Assembly (NCBI GenBank): GCA_026129745.1
Contig: JAHCHL010000005.1
Coordinates: 1-64,000 of the forward strand
DNA from: Fimbriimonadales bacterium
GTDB lineage: Bacteria; Armatimonadota; Fimbriimonadia; Fimbriimonadales; ATM1
Length of the DNA stretch: 64,000 nt
Reading direction: 5' to 3'
Shown: piece by piece, positions 8,332-16,941 of the stretch
Layout of the letters: every line of letters begins with the position of its first letter
How positions within the stretch are numbered: position 1 is the stretch's first letter
The notes under the pieces: model-generated
Databases searched by the model: none
Seen by the model: the letters and a program-made list of their open reading frames with translations, nothing else
What the model was told of the DNA's origin: nothing
Position numbers and translations under genes: made by a program

Positions 8332-9351
8332 TCACGTCTTGCCGTACCACTCTTTATAGCCCTTATAGGCGATGTAAGGCAGCCGAATCGCATAGAATCC
8401 GGCAAGACCTGTCACTGCCCTAAGTTTGTTGTGTTTCTTCGCAACGAGTTCCACCCCAGTCGGTTCCCGCCAAACGCGATCCGCCTCTCGATAAGCGGCG
8501 TCCACACCGCCTTGTTGCGCGACCAAATTGAGATGGTTGCCGAAAGTCTCTTCCAATAGCTCAATCGGAAACGGATAAATCGACTGAAGCTCCATCCATC
8601 GCTTTTGCACGAAATCATTCAGTCCTTGATTAGCCCATTCCGACCTTGCTACATTGTATTCATCGCGGTCGAAAGGAAGCGCCTCATCACATTTTGCAAT
8701 CGCAAGCGTCGCGCCGAGCACTTCGCGCAATCGCCAAATCTCGGCAATCGGATCCAACACTCGTAATTCGATTGTGCCAAGCCGCTTGCTGATGATCAAA
8801 TCTTGAAACCGATACTCTTTGTCGCTTTGCAGCGGGCCGAGCAATCCTTTTTGCGCCATTCGCGCACTCGAACCGAACGGCTTGCCCGCAAGCCAAGGAC
8901 TGCTCGCGCTGGCAACTGCGAGCACCGGCGCGAAGTAAGCCAAATTGTCATACACACGGTCGCGTTCAGACTTGGGAACTCCGACATGGATGTGCGAGGA
9001 CGCTGTGTTAGAAGGCGAATTCAGCGTAAACAGCGACCCAACCGGAACAACCACGCCTCCTTGCGTTGCGCGTGCGAATTCAGTGCGCCTGCTCACTAAA
9101 TCCTCGATCAGCGACTCCGCCGATTCATGAACCGAAGTCGCCATTTCGATCGAACCCATGAAGCACTCTTGACGATCTTTGCCCTTCGCAAAATTGCTGG
9201 CCGTGTGCCGCGAATAGCGCTTCGGGTTCTTCCAATAAAGTCTCCGCAAGTAATCGAGCGATTGCAGCGTCGGCGTTAGCCGGCCATCTTCAAGAACAAA
9301 GACTTCTTCTTCAAGGCCCAGCGTCACACGATATCGCGTTGGATCCTGCAT
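8332..9351 (-). CDS. GCS2-type carboxylate-amine ligase
   Basis: A 339-residue protein starting with GLEEEVF (residues 12-18), the conserved acidic metal/ATP motif of glutamate-cysteine ligase family 2 (YbdK type). HIHVGVP in the middle and IELRVLDP (metal/ATP site region) further on support the family. Members join glutamate or another acid to an amine or to cysteine. Because no glutathione synthetase gene is in the window, the true product cannot be named. It lies 50 bases upstream of the amidohydrolase on the same strand. Confidence 0.8.
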   Translation of the reverse strand: MQDPTRYRVTLGLEEEVFVLEDGRLTPTLQSLDYLRRLYWKNPKRYSRHTASNFAKGKDRQECFMGSIEMATSVHESAESLIEDLVSRRTEFARATQGGVVVPVGSLFTLNSPSNTASSHIHVGVPKSERDRVYDNLAYFAPVLAVASASSPWLAGKPFGSSARMAQKGLLGPLQSDKEYRFQDLIISKRLGTIELRVLDPIAEIWRLREVLGATLAIAKCDEALPFDRDEYNVARSEWANQGLNDFVQKRWMELQSIYPFPIELLEETFGNHLNLVAQQGGVDAAYREADRVWREPTGVELVAKKHNKLRAVTGLAGFYAIRLPYIAYKGYKEWYGKT

Positions 9352-9458
9352 GCGATTCCCTAAATCGTGGCATATTGTCCACCTCGCCGACGCCGTCGGC
9401 GAACTTTCGACCTAATGTTGACAGTCCCTTGTTCGGGCAACAAGATTCAGGAGGGCAA
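9352..9458. other. intergenic region with two small hairpins
   Basis: This 107-base gap separates the GCS2 gene from the plus-strand protease. It holds a 7-bp hairpin at 9385-9401 (CGCCGAC / GTCGGCG), a TTGACA at 9418-9423 and a 6-bp hairpin at 9428-9444 just before the Shine-Dalgarno of the protease gene. The promoter cannot be placed with certainty, and whether the hairpins are functional is unknown. Confidence 0.4.
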
Positions 9459-11729
9459 ATGATGCGTTTCCAATCCATTGGCGTCGCCGCGGTGCTGTCC
9501 GCAGCCGCCTTAGTTCAAACGGCATTCGGACAAACGGCTGAGCTCCCAAGCCGGGAAGTCCCGATCAACGTCGACTCAGGCCTTGTTCAAGCGAAAGGAC
9601 CTGGCCCAGAAGTCGTCTTTCAAACGGTTGTGCAAGTGCCCCGGGCGACGTGGCTTCGACTTCAATTCGCCAACGTGATGCTCGCAGGCGACCCGGCAGC
9701 AGACAATGCGTCCTTCTTGCGCATCACGTCGCTCCGCGACGGCGGCCGCCAAATCATGAACTCCAAGAACGTGTGGGACTGGGCCTACACCTCAGCCTAT
9801 TTCAACGGCGACCGAGTGAGAGTGGAGCTGGTCGCGTTCGCGAACACAGGCCCGAACAGACTCCGCATGACGATGGTTACCGCCGGTGAAATCGCGCCCG
9901 ACAGCATTTGCGACGGAGTCGACTTGCGCGTTCTCTCGAACGACCCGCGCGCTGCCAGGCTCCTCCCGGTTGGATGCTCCGCATGGATGATCAACGATCT
10001 CAACCGCCAGTTCGCAACAGCAGGGCACTGCGGCCCGACACAAACCGGAAGCGTCGTACAGTTCAACGTCCCGCTCTCTAACTCAAACGGCTCGCTGAAC
10101 CACCCACCGCCGGAAGATCAATACGTTGTCGACCTCGCCTCCGTACAACGCCAAAGCGGAGGAGTCGGGCTTGACTGGTCCTACTTCGGAGTGATCCCCA
10201 ATTCAAACACGTTCCTGCAGCCGTTCCAGGTCCAAGGCGCGACCTACACGCTCGCTGCAAGCGCACCTTCGCCAACTGGACAGCTCATTAGGATCACCGG
10301 CTACGGAACCGTCAGCTCGCCGGTCTCACCGACCTGGAACCAAGTGCAAAAAACACACGCTGGACCCTACTCGTCGATGAGCGGCACAACGGTTAGATAT
10401 CGAACTGACACAACCGGCGGAAACTCAGGCTCCCCCGTTATCGACGAAAGCACCGGACTTGCAATTGGCGTCCACACACACGGCGGCTGCACAAGCACCG
10501 GCGGATCGAACGCTGGTACGGCGATCCATCACACCGGTTGGCAAAATGCCCTCGCCAACCCGTTGCGCGTTTGCCGATCTGGCCTCGCCCAAGTGATGCC
10601 GCCCGTCTATGCCGCAGGCGACCAAGCGAATAACTTCGGAACGGTCAACTCAGCGACCGGCGCATTCGGAAAAGTCGTCCAAGTCGGCGCGCAAATCCAA
10701 GGCCTCGCATACAACTCACTAACAGGAACTTTCTTCGCGATCGATTCGATCCGCAGGCTCTACGTCATCGACGCTTCGACGCAAACAGTCACCGACCTCG
10801 GAATCGTTTCGGGAACGACGCTGATCAATGGACTCGCGTTCGATCCAAACACGAACACGCTCTACGGTATTCGACAAAGCGATGGCCAACTCTATCGAAT
10901 CAACCCCGCAGTGCCTAATGCGACAGCGATAGGAAGTCCCGCAGGTGGAACAGTCGGTGGAATCGACTTCGATCCGGACACGAACACGCTCTTCGGTGTC
11001 GATGATGCAGGCGGCACAAAGCTGATTCGCATCGACACAGCGACAGGCGCACACACGCTCGTCGGCAGTCTTGGCATCGGAAACGCCGATTGCAACGGCC
11101 TCGCATACAACGGCGACGACGGAATGCTATACACGATCAACGCAGCAAACCAGAGCGCGTATCGAATCAATCCGGCATCAGGTGCAGCGACACTCATCGG
11201 AGCGACCGGCGGAATGTTCGGCGCAGGTTTCGGAATGGCAGCCGAGTATGGTCAAGTCGTCACAGCAAACCCGACAGCCTATCAAATCGAAGCAGGAGTC
11301 CAAATAGCTGGCGGTTTGCCTGAATTGCAAAGCAGCAACGATCAGTACCTCCGCGTCCGAGAAGCGCCGCCGACAGGTCTCGGAATGCCTTCAGTCACAT
11401 TGCGTGTGGAATCGACGATACCGCTCTCAAACGTAACAGACTTCGAGTTCCTGATCGAAGCGGCAGTGACCGCATCGCCCGCGGCCGCAGTGCCGCAGCG
11501 AATCGAGCTCCGCAACTACGTCACGAACACATGGGAAGTCGTCGACACGCGCGCGTCGTCTGGAACGGACATGGTTGTAATCATAACGCCGACGGGCAAC
11601 CTCAATCGCTTCATCCAAACGGGTACAGGCAAAGTGGAAGCGCGAATAAGCTACTTCGATCCTGGAACGCTGTTCAGCTTTGGATGGAACGCACGCTTCG
11701 ACCACATCCGTTGGCGCGCGCGAGGATAA
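9459..11729 (+). CDS. secreted trypsin-like serine protease with C-terminal propeller
   Basis: A 756-residue exported protein. The signal peptide is residues 1-24 (ending AFGQ). An S1-type protease core shows FATAGHCG (His about 189), a DLASV/LDWSY segment for Asp and GGNSGSPV (Ser about 324). From about residue 375 to 610 there is a DUF4394-like propeller in which motifs such as GLAFDPNTNTLYGI repeat with small variations. A beta-rich tail of about 130 residues follows, without a PEP-CTERM motif or a membrane helix, so the protein is probably released. CAGGAGGG 5 bases before ATG ATG supports this start rather than the frame's upstream ATG at 9339. A strong hairpin follows the stop. Confidence 0.85.
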   Translation: MMRFQSIGVAAVLSAAALVQTAFGQTAELPSREVPINVDSGLVQAKGPGPEVVFQTVVQVPRATWLRLQFANVMLAGDPAADNASFLRITSLRDGGRQIMNSKNVWDWAYTSAYFNGDRVRVELVAFANTGPNRLRMTMVTAGEIAPDSICDGVDLRVLSNDPRAARLLPVGCSAWMINDLNRQFATAGHCGPTQTGSVVQFNVPLSNSNGSLNHPPPEDQYVVDLASVQRQSGGVGLDWSYFGVIPNSNTFLQPFQVQGATYTLAASAPSPTGQLIRITGYGTVSSPVSPTWNQVQKTHAGPYSSMSGTTVRYRTDTTGGNSGSPVIDESTGLAIGVHTHGGCTSTGGSNAGTAIHHTGWQNALANPLRVCRSGLAQVMPPVYAAGDQANNFGTVNSATGAFGKVVQVGAQIQGLAYNSLTGTFFAIDSIRRLYVIDASTQTVTDLGIVSGTTLINGLAFDPNTNTLYGIRQSDGQLYRINPAVPNATAIGSPAGGTVGGIDFDPDTNTLFGVDDAGGTKLIRIDTATGAHTLVGSLGIGNADCNGLAYNGDDGMLYTINAANQSAYRINPASGAATLIGATGGMFGAGFGMAAEYGQVVTANPTAYQIEAGVQIAGGLPELQSSNDQYLRVREAPPTGLGMPSVTLRVESTIPLSNVTDFEFLIEAAVTASPAAAVPQRIELRNYVTNTWEVVDTRASSGTDMVVIITPTGNLNRFIQTGTGKVEARISYFDPGTLFSFGWNARFDHIRWRARG

Positions 11730-11740
11730 AGAAAAGCAGA

Positions 11741-11772
11741 TCGGTCCGAGAGCAACTCTGCTCTCGGACCGA
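11741..11772. terminator. bidirectional terminator hairpin
   Basis: A perfect 14-bp stem (11741-11754 with 11759-11772) closes a 4-base loop between the convergent protease and small lipoprotein genes. On the minus strand it is followed by a T-rich run (TCTGCTTTTCTTT), so it should end the lipoprotein transcript; on the plus strand the downstream sequence is A-rich. Confidence 0.75.
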
Positions 11773-11802
11773 CAAACAACAAGACAAAATTAGGCGTGCA
11801 AA

Positions 11803-11928
11803 CTACTCGTCCTTCGCGACTGGATCGTTTGCAGGATCCTTGCGGCTCGCATCGCCTTCATCGCCGCCGCCGCAACCAACGGCAGCCAAAACGAACACGG
11901 CGAGAAGCAGCCATACAACCTTCTTCAT
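11803..11928 (-). CDS. 41-residue lipoprotein
   Basis: A tiny gene. ATG at 11928 follows AGGAGG, a near-perfect Shine-Dalgarno, and the protein is a hydrophobic signal (KKVVWLLLAVFVLAAVG) with Cys at residue 19, followed by GGGD and a charged, disordered tail of about 20 residues. This is a minimal lipoprotein, comparable in size to entericidin-type peptides, although no homology can be claimed. The longer open frame to 12042 has no support. It has its own terminator at 11741-11772. Confidence 0.65.
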   Translation of the reverse strand: MKKVVWLLLAVFVLAAVGCGGGDEGDASRKDPANDPVAKDE

Positions 11929-12053
11929 TGTCGATACCTCCTGTTTCCGGCTATCGTCCGGATGCTCCGCCAAAATTCGACGCCGCAGTCCAAGCCTCCT
12001 TCCGGTTGCTGTATTTTGACCGATAGCCGAACCTTCCGGCAAATTTTCGACTC

Positions 12054-12059
12054 TATAAT
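12054..12059 (+). promoter_or_regulatory. possible -10 box for the multicopper oxidase
   Basis: A perfect TATAAT in the region between the divergent lipoprotein and oxidase genes. It would give a leader of about 50 bases. A TTGACC at 12016-12021 is too far away to be its -35, so the promoter is only tentatively called. Confidence 0.3.
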
Positions 12060-12114
12060 CCTGGCTCGCAGCCGACTTCCGGTCTGCCCATTGGATCGGC
12101 TATTTGTTTGAATT

Positions 12115-13596
12115 ATGAGTAGAGAAATAAGCAGGCGTCGTTTTCTAAGCCAGTCCGCCGCTGCGGCAGCAGCCGTAGCCCTCGGCAGCAAGTCCTTTGC
12201 GCAGGGCCGCAACCTTCCCCCCGCAGAGATCCTCCTGACGGCGGCCCCAGGTTCCGCCCAGATTCTGCCAGGAGACCCAACTCCCATCAACAGATTCACC
12301 GCCAAAGAGACCACACCGGCGAGAGGAATCGTCGGCAGGCCAGGCGATTCGTTCTTAGGCCCCACAATCCGCGTTCAAAAAGGACAGCGGCTCCGAGTAC
12401 TGTTCGTCAATAACCTCGACAACAAGTCCATCGTTCACTGGCACGGACTCGACGTGCCGGAAGCGTCCGACGGACACCCAAGATTCGCAGTCGACCCGGG
12501 CGAGACGTTTTGGTACGACTTCACGGTCATTAATCGCGCAGGCACGTACTGGTATCACCCGCACCCCGATCAAATCACAGGCCCCCAAGTCTACAGCGGA
12601 CTCGCTGGATTGCTCGTCGTTTCAGACGACGAAGAAGCCTCGCTGCCACTTCCTCAGAATCGCGCAGACATTCCCTGCGTCATTCAAGACCGCGTCTTCA
12701 ACACAGACAACTCGCTCGTTTATGAAACTGGAGGACGAGAAGGATTCCTCGGAGACGTTGTGCTCGTTAACGGGAAGCCCTCTCCGAACTACTACGTCGG
12801 AACGCGATGTTATCGCCTTCGATTTCTGAACGGCAGCAACTCGCGCATCTATAAACTCGCATGGTCAGACGGAACGCCGATGGATGTTATTGCGACGGAT
12901 GGCGGTTTGCTCGAAGCTCCCGTGTCCAAACCATACGTCATGCTCGCGCCTGGACAAAGGGTCGAAGTTTGGGCCGACTTTCGAAATCGACAAGTAGGCG
13001 AAGTCGTGACGCTCAAGAGCCTTGAGTTTTCGGGTGCAGGTCTATTCGGCGGTGCTTTGCCGCAAGGGCATCCGTTCGATCTGATGACCTTCTCAATAAA
13101 TCGTCAAGAGTTCGACAATCTTTCACTTCCAAAGAAACTGGCGCCATTCGAACGCTACGACCCGACAAAAGCGGTCAATTACAAAAACCCGAGAGTTTTC
13201 GACATCGTTCCAAACGCGGGAATGTGGCTCTTCAACAACCTTCCGTTTGAAATGGAAAACGTAAGCGAAAACGAAATCGTTCGTCGCGGCGATCTCGAAA
13301 TCTGGGAATTCAAGAACACTTGGCCAGGCATGAAAATGGCGCACCCCATTCACCTTCATGGCCCGAACTTCCAGGTTGTTGAACGAACGATCGATCCAGC
13401 ATATCAATCGAGCTATAACAACGTGAAAGATGGCTATGTCGATGAGGGAATCGTCGACACCGTCATGCTGATGCCTGGTGAAACGATTAAAATCGCCATT
13501 CGGTGGGACAACTTCGCAGGGCTCTTTCTCTATCACTGCCACAACTTGGAACACGAAGACCGAATGATGATGCGCAACTTCCGCATCCTTCCATAA
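12115..13596 (+). CDS. Tat-exported multicopper oxidase (CueO/laccase type)
   Basis: A 493-residue enzyme. The N-terminus has a twin-arginine signal SRRRFLSQSAAA. The four copper motifs are in order: HWHGL (about 108), HPHPD (about 148), HPIHLHG (about 411) and HCHNLEHED (about 474), with a methionine-rich DRMMM after the last motif for the axial T1 ligand, as in CueO-like oxidases. It should oxidise Cu(I), Mn or phenolic substrates with reduction of oxygen to water in the periplasm. It contains three cupredoxin domains at normal length. A TATAAT at 12054-12059 upstream is a possible -10. Confidence 0.9.
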   Translation: MSREISRRRFLSQSAAAAAAVALGSKSFAQGRNLPPAEILLTAAPGSAQILPGDPTPINRFTAKETTPARGIVGRPGDSFLGPTIRVQKGQRLRVLFVNNLDNKSIVHWHGLDVPEASDGHPRFAVDPGETFWYDFTVINRAGTYWYHPHPDQITGPQVYSGLAGLLVVSDDEEASLPLPQNRADIPCVIQDRVFNTDNSLVYETGGREGFLGDVVLVNGKPSPNYYVGTRCYRLRFLNGSNSRIYKLAWSDGTPMDVIATDGGLLEAPVSKPYVMLAPGQRVEVWADFRNRQVGEVVTLKSLEFSGAGLFGGALPQGHPFDLMTFSINRQEFDNLSLPKKLAPFERYDPTKAVNYKNPRVFDIVPNAGMWLFNNLPFEMENVSENEIVRRGDLEIWEFKNTWPGMKMAHPIHLHGPNFQVVERTIDPAYQSSYNNVKDGYVDEGIVDTVMLMPGETIKIAIRWDNFAGLFLYHCHNLEHEDRMMMRNFRILP

Positions 13597-13607
13597 CAAA
13601 TGAAAAA

Positions 13608-13632
13608 GCCCCGCAAGCCGCGCTTGCGGGGC
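13608..13632 (-). terminator. intrinsic terminator after the TPR gene
   Basis: An 11-bp GC-rich stem (13608-13618 with 13622-13632) with a 3-base loop, followed on the minus strand by TTTTTCA. It lies between the convergent multicopper oxidase and TPR genes and should stop the minus-strand transcript; it may also slow the plus-strand one. Confidence 0.85.
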
Positions 13633-13648
13633 CGTTCATTCCATTCGA

Positions 13649-15292
13649 CTACTGCGGCGGAACGACCGTAGCGATGCGACCCTGTGTGACTGTGTAGTCC
13701 CAAGCCTCTTCGACAACCGCGATCGCTCGACCCCTGATTCTTTCAGGATCGATGTCGCCGGCTTTGCGAACCGCGTCCCTCGCTTCGATCGTTTTCCGTG
13801 CGCGATCGAGTGCGCATGAATACGTGTACCAAGTCCACGCGTACTCCGGTCCCGCACGAACAGCGGCCTCCGCGAATCGCAATGCATCCGAGTTCTTGTT
13901 CTGCATCAGGTACACGATGGCAAGACCGTTGAGCGCTTCTGGCGAATCGGGCATCGCTTCCAAAGCGACTTCCATATAGCTCTGCGCTTGCGCCAAAAGC
14001 AGTTCCTTGTCTTGCGTCCTTACCGCTTTGCCAAGCGACAGATATCCATCCTGAATGTAAGCGTCATACAACAACGGATCCGCGACAACTGCTCTCTCAA
14101 AAGCGTCGCGCGCCGCATTGAGATCGTTGAGATACGTATACAGAACCGACAGATAAAAGATCGCTTCAGGCCGCACGACATTGCGTTGCACCATTGCGCG
14201 AACTTGGCTCTGCATCGCTGCGCGGTCATTCTTCTTGATCGCAACGAATGCCGCAGCTGTCATCTTTGTCGGATGATCCTCCGCTCCGGCAAGCGCAGCG
14301 TTCCTCAAGTTTTCGTCTGCCTTGTCGAAGTTGCGGTAAGTCGCATAGGCCGCGGCCATCAACGCGAACGAAGTTTCGTCTGGAGCGCCATTCTTGTTGA
14401 TCTCTTCGACAACTTGATAGGCGTCCTTGATTCTTCCTTGTCGCATCAGGCTGTACAGCAAGAAGTTCGCGACGCGTGTGTCGGGATCGAAGGGATCGTA
14501 CACTTCGCGCATAATCCGAGTCACTGCGGCGAACTCGTTGTTCTGAATGTGCAGCGATGCTAACTGGAAGCGGTTTTCGTTCGTCGGTGCGCCGAGCGCT
14601 CTGATTTGCATCTGAATCGCCTTGCGCTTGTTGCGAACTCCCTCCAGCAAGGATTGCTTGATATCGCTGACTGCCTGCATCCGGTCGGTGCCGGTCGCAA
14701 GCATCCTGAACGAACGCTTGACGAAGATCGACGCCAGAATCTCATAAGCTTCGACGTTATCGCCTGCAATCAATGCGCCTTCGGCAAAGGTCTGCGCCTC
14801 GGCAAACTCTGACTTCTCATAATAAGCGCGAGCAATCACAAGTTTAGCGGGAACGTAGTCGTCATCAGCTTTCAGCGCGACTAATCCAGCTTGAATCGCG
14901 CCGTCGTAGTTGCCAACTTGCAAAAACTTGACAGCATTCGCTGTGTGCGCCGCCGCACCTGCGCCGACGTTGTTGTCGATGATCAGGCGAAGCGTCTCTC
15001 GCTTGCTTTCACCATTCGTCAAGTAAACAGCGATTTCAAGGTCGTAGTTTCCTTCGCGCTCGACAATCGTGTTGATCACAACCTCGTAGGGCGTACTCCG
15101 ATCCGCCAGCAGCAACCGTCCATCGTGATAGAACTCGACTTGGTTGACGGGCACGTCGGATGTGACGGTCACTCGGACATTCACGACCCCGGCGATCTTG
15201 TCACCGGACCTCAGCGAAGAATTGATCTTGATGTCCGCTGCCACGGCGGACGATGCAAGCAGAAGCAAAAGGCCAAAGAAAGCGTTTTTCAT
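13649..15292 (-). CDS. secreted TPR protein with N-terminal Ig-like domain
   Basis: A 547-residue exported protein (signal residues 1-18, ending AVAAD). Residues 25-120 are beta-rich and read like an Ig-like domain (VNQVEFYHDGRLLL). The rest is helical, made of tetratricopeptide-like pairs: for example YVPAKLVIARAYYEKSEF and PEALNGLAIVYLMQNKN. It probably acts as a scaffold in the periplasm or on the envelope. ATG 15292 was chosen for the signal peptide and a GAGGG upstream; the open frame to 15361 is not needed. Confidence 0.8.
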   Translation of the reverse strand: MKNAFFGLLLLLASSAVAADIKINSSLRSGDKIAGVVNVRVTVTSDVPVNQVEFYHDGRLLLADRSTPYEVVINTIVEREGNYDLEIAVYLTNGESKRETLRLIIDNNVGAGAAAHTANAVKFLQVGNYDGAIQAGLVALKADDDYVPAKLVIARAYYEKSEFAEAQTFAEGALIAGDNVEAYEILASIFVKRSFRMLATGTDRMQAVSDIKQSLLEGVRNKRKAIQMQIRALGAPTNENRFQLASLHIQNNEFAAVTRIMREVYDPFDPDTRVANFLLYSLMRQGRIKDAYQVVEEINKNGAPDETSFALMAAAYATYRNFDKADENLRNAALAGAEDHPTKMTAAAFVAIKKNDRAAMQSQVRAMVQRNVVRPEAIFYLSVLYTYLNDLNAARDAFERAVVADPLLYDAYIQDGYLSLGKAVRTQDKELLLAQAQSYMEVALEAMPDSPEALNGLAIVYLMQNKNSDALRFAEAAVRAGPEYAWTWYTYSCALDRARKTIEARDAVRKAGDIDPERIRGRAIAVVEEAWDYTVTQGRIATVVPPQ

Positions 15293-15363
15293 ACAGTTGA
15301 ACCCTCGGTAGGCGTGGTGATACCCGAATTGGACGCCGAAACGGCCCTCCGGGGTTCGCATAG

Positions 15364-15702
15364 TTATAAAGCCGAATCCCCGCGCTCGCCCGTCCGAACC
15401 CGAACGGCGTCCTCGACGCGCTGCAAAAAAATCTTCCCGTCTCCAGGTCTTCCCGTCCTTGCCGATCTCAAAATCGCCTGCACGGCTTCATCGACCTGCC
15501 CGTCGGGCACAACCGCCTCAAGCCGCGCCTGAGCTGGCATCGCCACCACGAACTCCTGCCCGAGCATCCACTCGCTCGGCTCCTGGCTGCTGCCGCACCC
15601 ACGGACGTCCGTGACCGTAATGCCGGTGACGCCCCGCTCGCCCAGCGCGTTTTTCACCTCCTCCAGCTTGTGGGGCCGAAAAAACGCGATGATTCGAATC
15701 AC
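15364..15702 (-). CDS. glnB: atypical PII signal-transduction protein
   Basis: A 112-residue PII-family protein of normal length: VTDVRGCG, DGKIFLQRVEDAVRVRTGE and the C-terminal loop are conserved, so ATP binding is likely. The T-loop is not: the usual RQKGHTELYRG reads SSQEPSEWMLG, so the uridylylated Tyr51 is Met and the Gln39 that helps bind Mg-2-oxoglutarate is Ser. The protein may respond to adenine nucleotides only. It starts with GTG, overlapping the stop of tyrS as GTGA, and not with an ammonium transporter or glnA, so the usual nitrogen role is unsure. Confidence 0.85.
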   Translation of the reverse strand: MIRIIAFFRPHKLEEVKNALGERGVTGITVTDVRGCGSSQEPSEWMLGQEFVVAMPAQARLEAVVPDGQVDEAVQAILRSARTGRPGDGKIFLQRVEDAVRVRTGERGDSAL

Positions 15703-16913
15703 CTTCGGACCAGCCTTCGAAACGTGTGCTTGCCCACCCTCAAAACCTTGCCGTCCAGCTCACTCGGATCGAAGCTCGCCGTCGGATCCGAAATTCTTTC
15801 GCCATTCAAAGTGACTCCGCCGCCTTGCATCAGCCTCCTGCCTTCGCTGTTGCTTTTCGTTATTTCCAGTGCCACAAGAAGCGCAGGCAATGTCACTCGG
15901 CCATCGATGACGGCTTCGTTTGGAATCGCCGCTTCCGGCGCTTCGACTGGTTCTTCTCGCTTGCTGAAGGTCCTCATGAAGTATTCGTCGGCTTCTTCGG
16001 ATGCGCCAACGCCGTGATAAATCCTCACGATCTCCTTCGCCAACCGCCGCTTCGCATCTCGCGGATTCAACGACCCGCTCTCAATCTCCGCAACCATTTT
16101 CGAAACGTCCGCCAGCGAAACGTCCGTGCATAACGTAAACCAACTTTCAATCAAATGGTCCGGTATCGACATGGTTTTCCCATACATGTCGTTCGGCTCA
16201 TCGTTGACGCTGATGTAATTGCCGAGTGATTGCGACATTTTCTCTTTGCCGTCCGTGCCGACAAGCAAAGGCATCAGCATCACGACTTGCGGCTCTTGGC
16301 CATACTGCGCTTGCAAGTTTCGTCCCACCAAGTTGTTGAACTTTTGATCGGTGCCGCCCAACTCGATGTCCGCTTCGATAGCGACTGAATCGTATCCTTG
16401 GCAGAGCGGATACAGGATCTCGTGCATGCCGATTGGCCGCTCCTCTTGCAATCGCTTCTGAAAGTCGTCGCGTTCGAGAATGCGTGCGACAGTGATTCGA
16501 GAAGAGAGTCGAATGACGTCGGCAAAAGACATCGCGCCGAGCCAGTCTGCGTTGTATCGAATCTCCGTCCGCTCTGGAATCAGAATCTTATAAAACTGCT
16601 GCTCAACAGCCGCGACATTGGCCTGAACTTCTTCACGCGACAACTGCGGCCTCGTCTTCGACTTGCCGCTCGGATCTCCGATCATCGCCGTGAAATCGCC
16701 GACGATTAGCACGGCCGTATGGCCAAGTTCTTGAAAGTGCCTCAACTTTCGCAAGACAACGGCCCAACCCAGTGTCACATGAGGTGCGGTCGGATCGACA
16801 CCCAACTTGACGCGCAATGGCTTGCCCTTCTTGAGCTTTTCCGTCAAGTCATCGGTGCTGATGACTTCCACGCAGCCGCGCGACAAGAACTCGACCTGTT
16901 CGGGGATTGTCAT
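15699..16913 (-). CDS. tyrS: tyrosyl-tRNA synthetase
   Basis: A 404-residue class I synthetase that charges tRNA-Tyr. The HIGH-type motif is HVTLG (residues 45-49), the tyrosine pocket is VGDFTAMIGDPSGKSKTR, and the KMSKS motif reads KMSQS. The C-terminus carries an S4 RNA-binding domain (LLVALEITKSNSEGRRLM). This is the TyrZ-like length class. It is coupled by GTGA to the PII gene downstream. A weak TATTCT box lies 9 bases before ATG. Essential function, so tight placement with an anchored unknown upstream and PII downstream is noteworthy. Confidence 0.95.
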   Translation of the reverse strand: MTIPEQVEFLSRGCVEVISTDDLTEKLKKGKPLRVKLGVDPTAPHVTLGWAVVLRKLRHFQELGHTAVLIVGDFTAMIGDPSGKSKTRPQLSREEVQANVAAVEQQFYKILIPERTEIRYNADWLGAMSFADVIRLSSRITVARILERDDFQKRLQEERPIGMHEILYPLCQGYDSVAIEADIELGGTDQKFNNLVGRNLQAQYGQEPQVVMLMPLLVGTDGKEKMSQSLGNYISVNDEPNDMYGKTMSIPDHLIESWFTLCTDVSLADVSKMVAEIESGSLNPRDAKRRLAKEIVRIYHGVGASEEADEYFMRTFSKREEPVEAPEAAIPNEAVIDGRVTLPALLVALEITKSNSEGRRLMQGGGVTLNGERISDPTASFDPSELDGKVLRVGKHTFRRLVRR

Positions 16914-16941
16914 TCGCCGCGAAGAATACCGCCTTGAGTCA

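Noticed and set aside
12016-12021. TTGACC as a -35 for the multicopper oxidase promoter.
   Set aside because: It is 32 bases from TATAAT at 12054, too far for a normal spacer.
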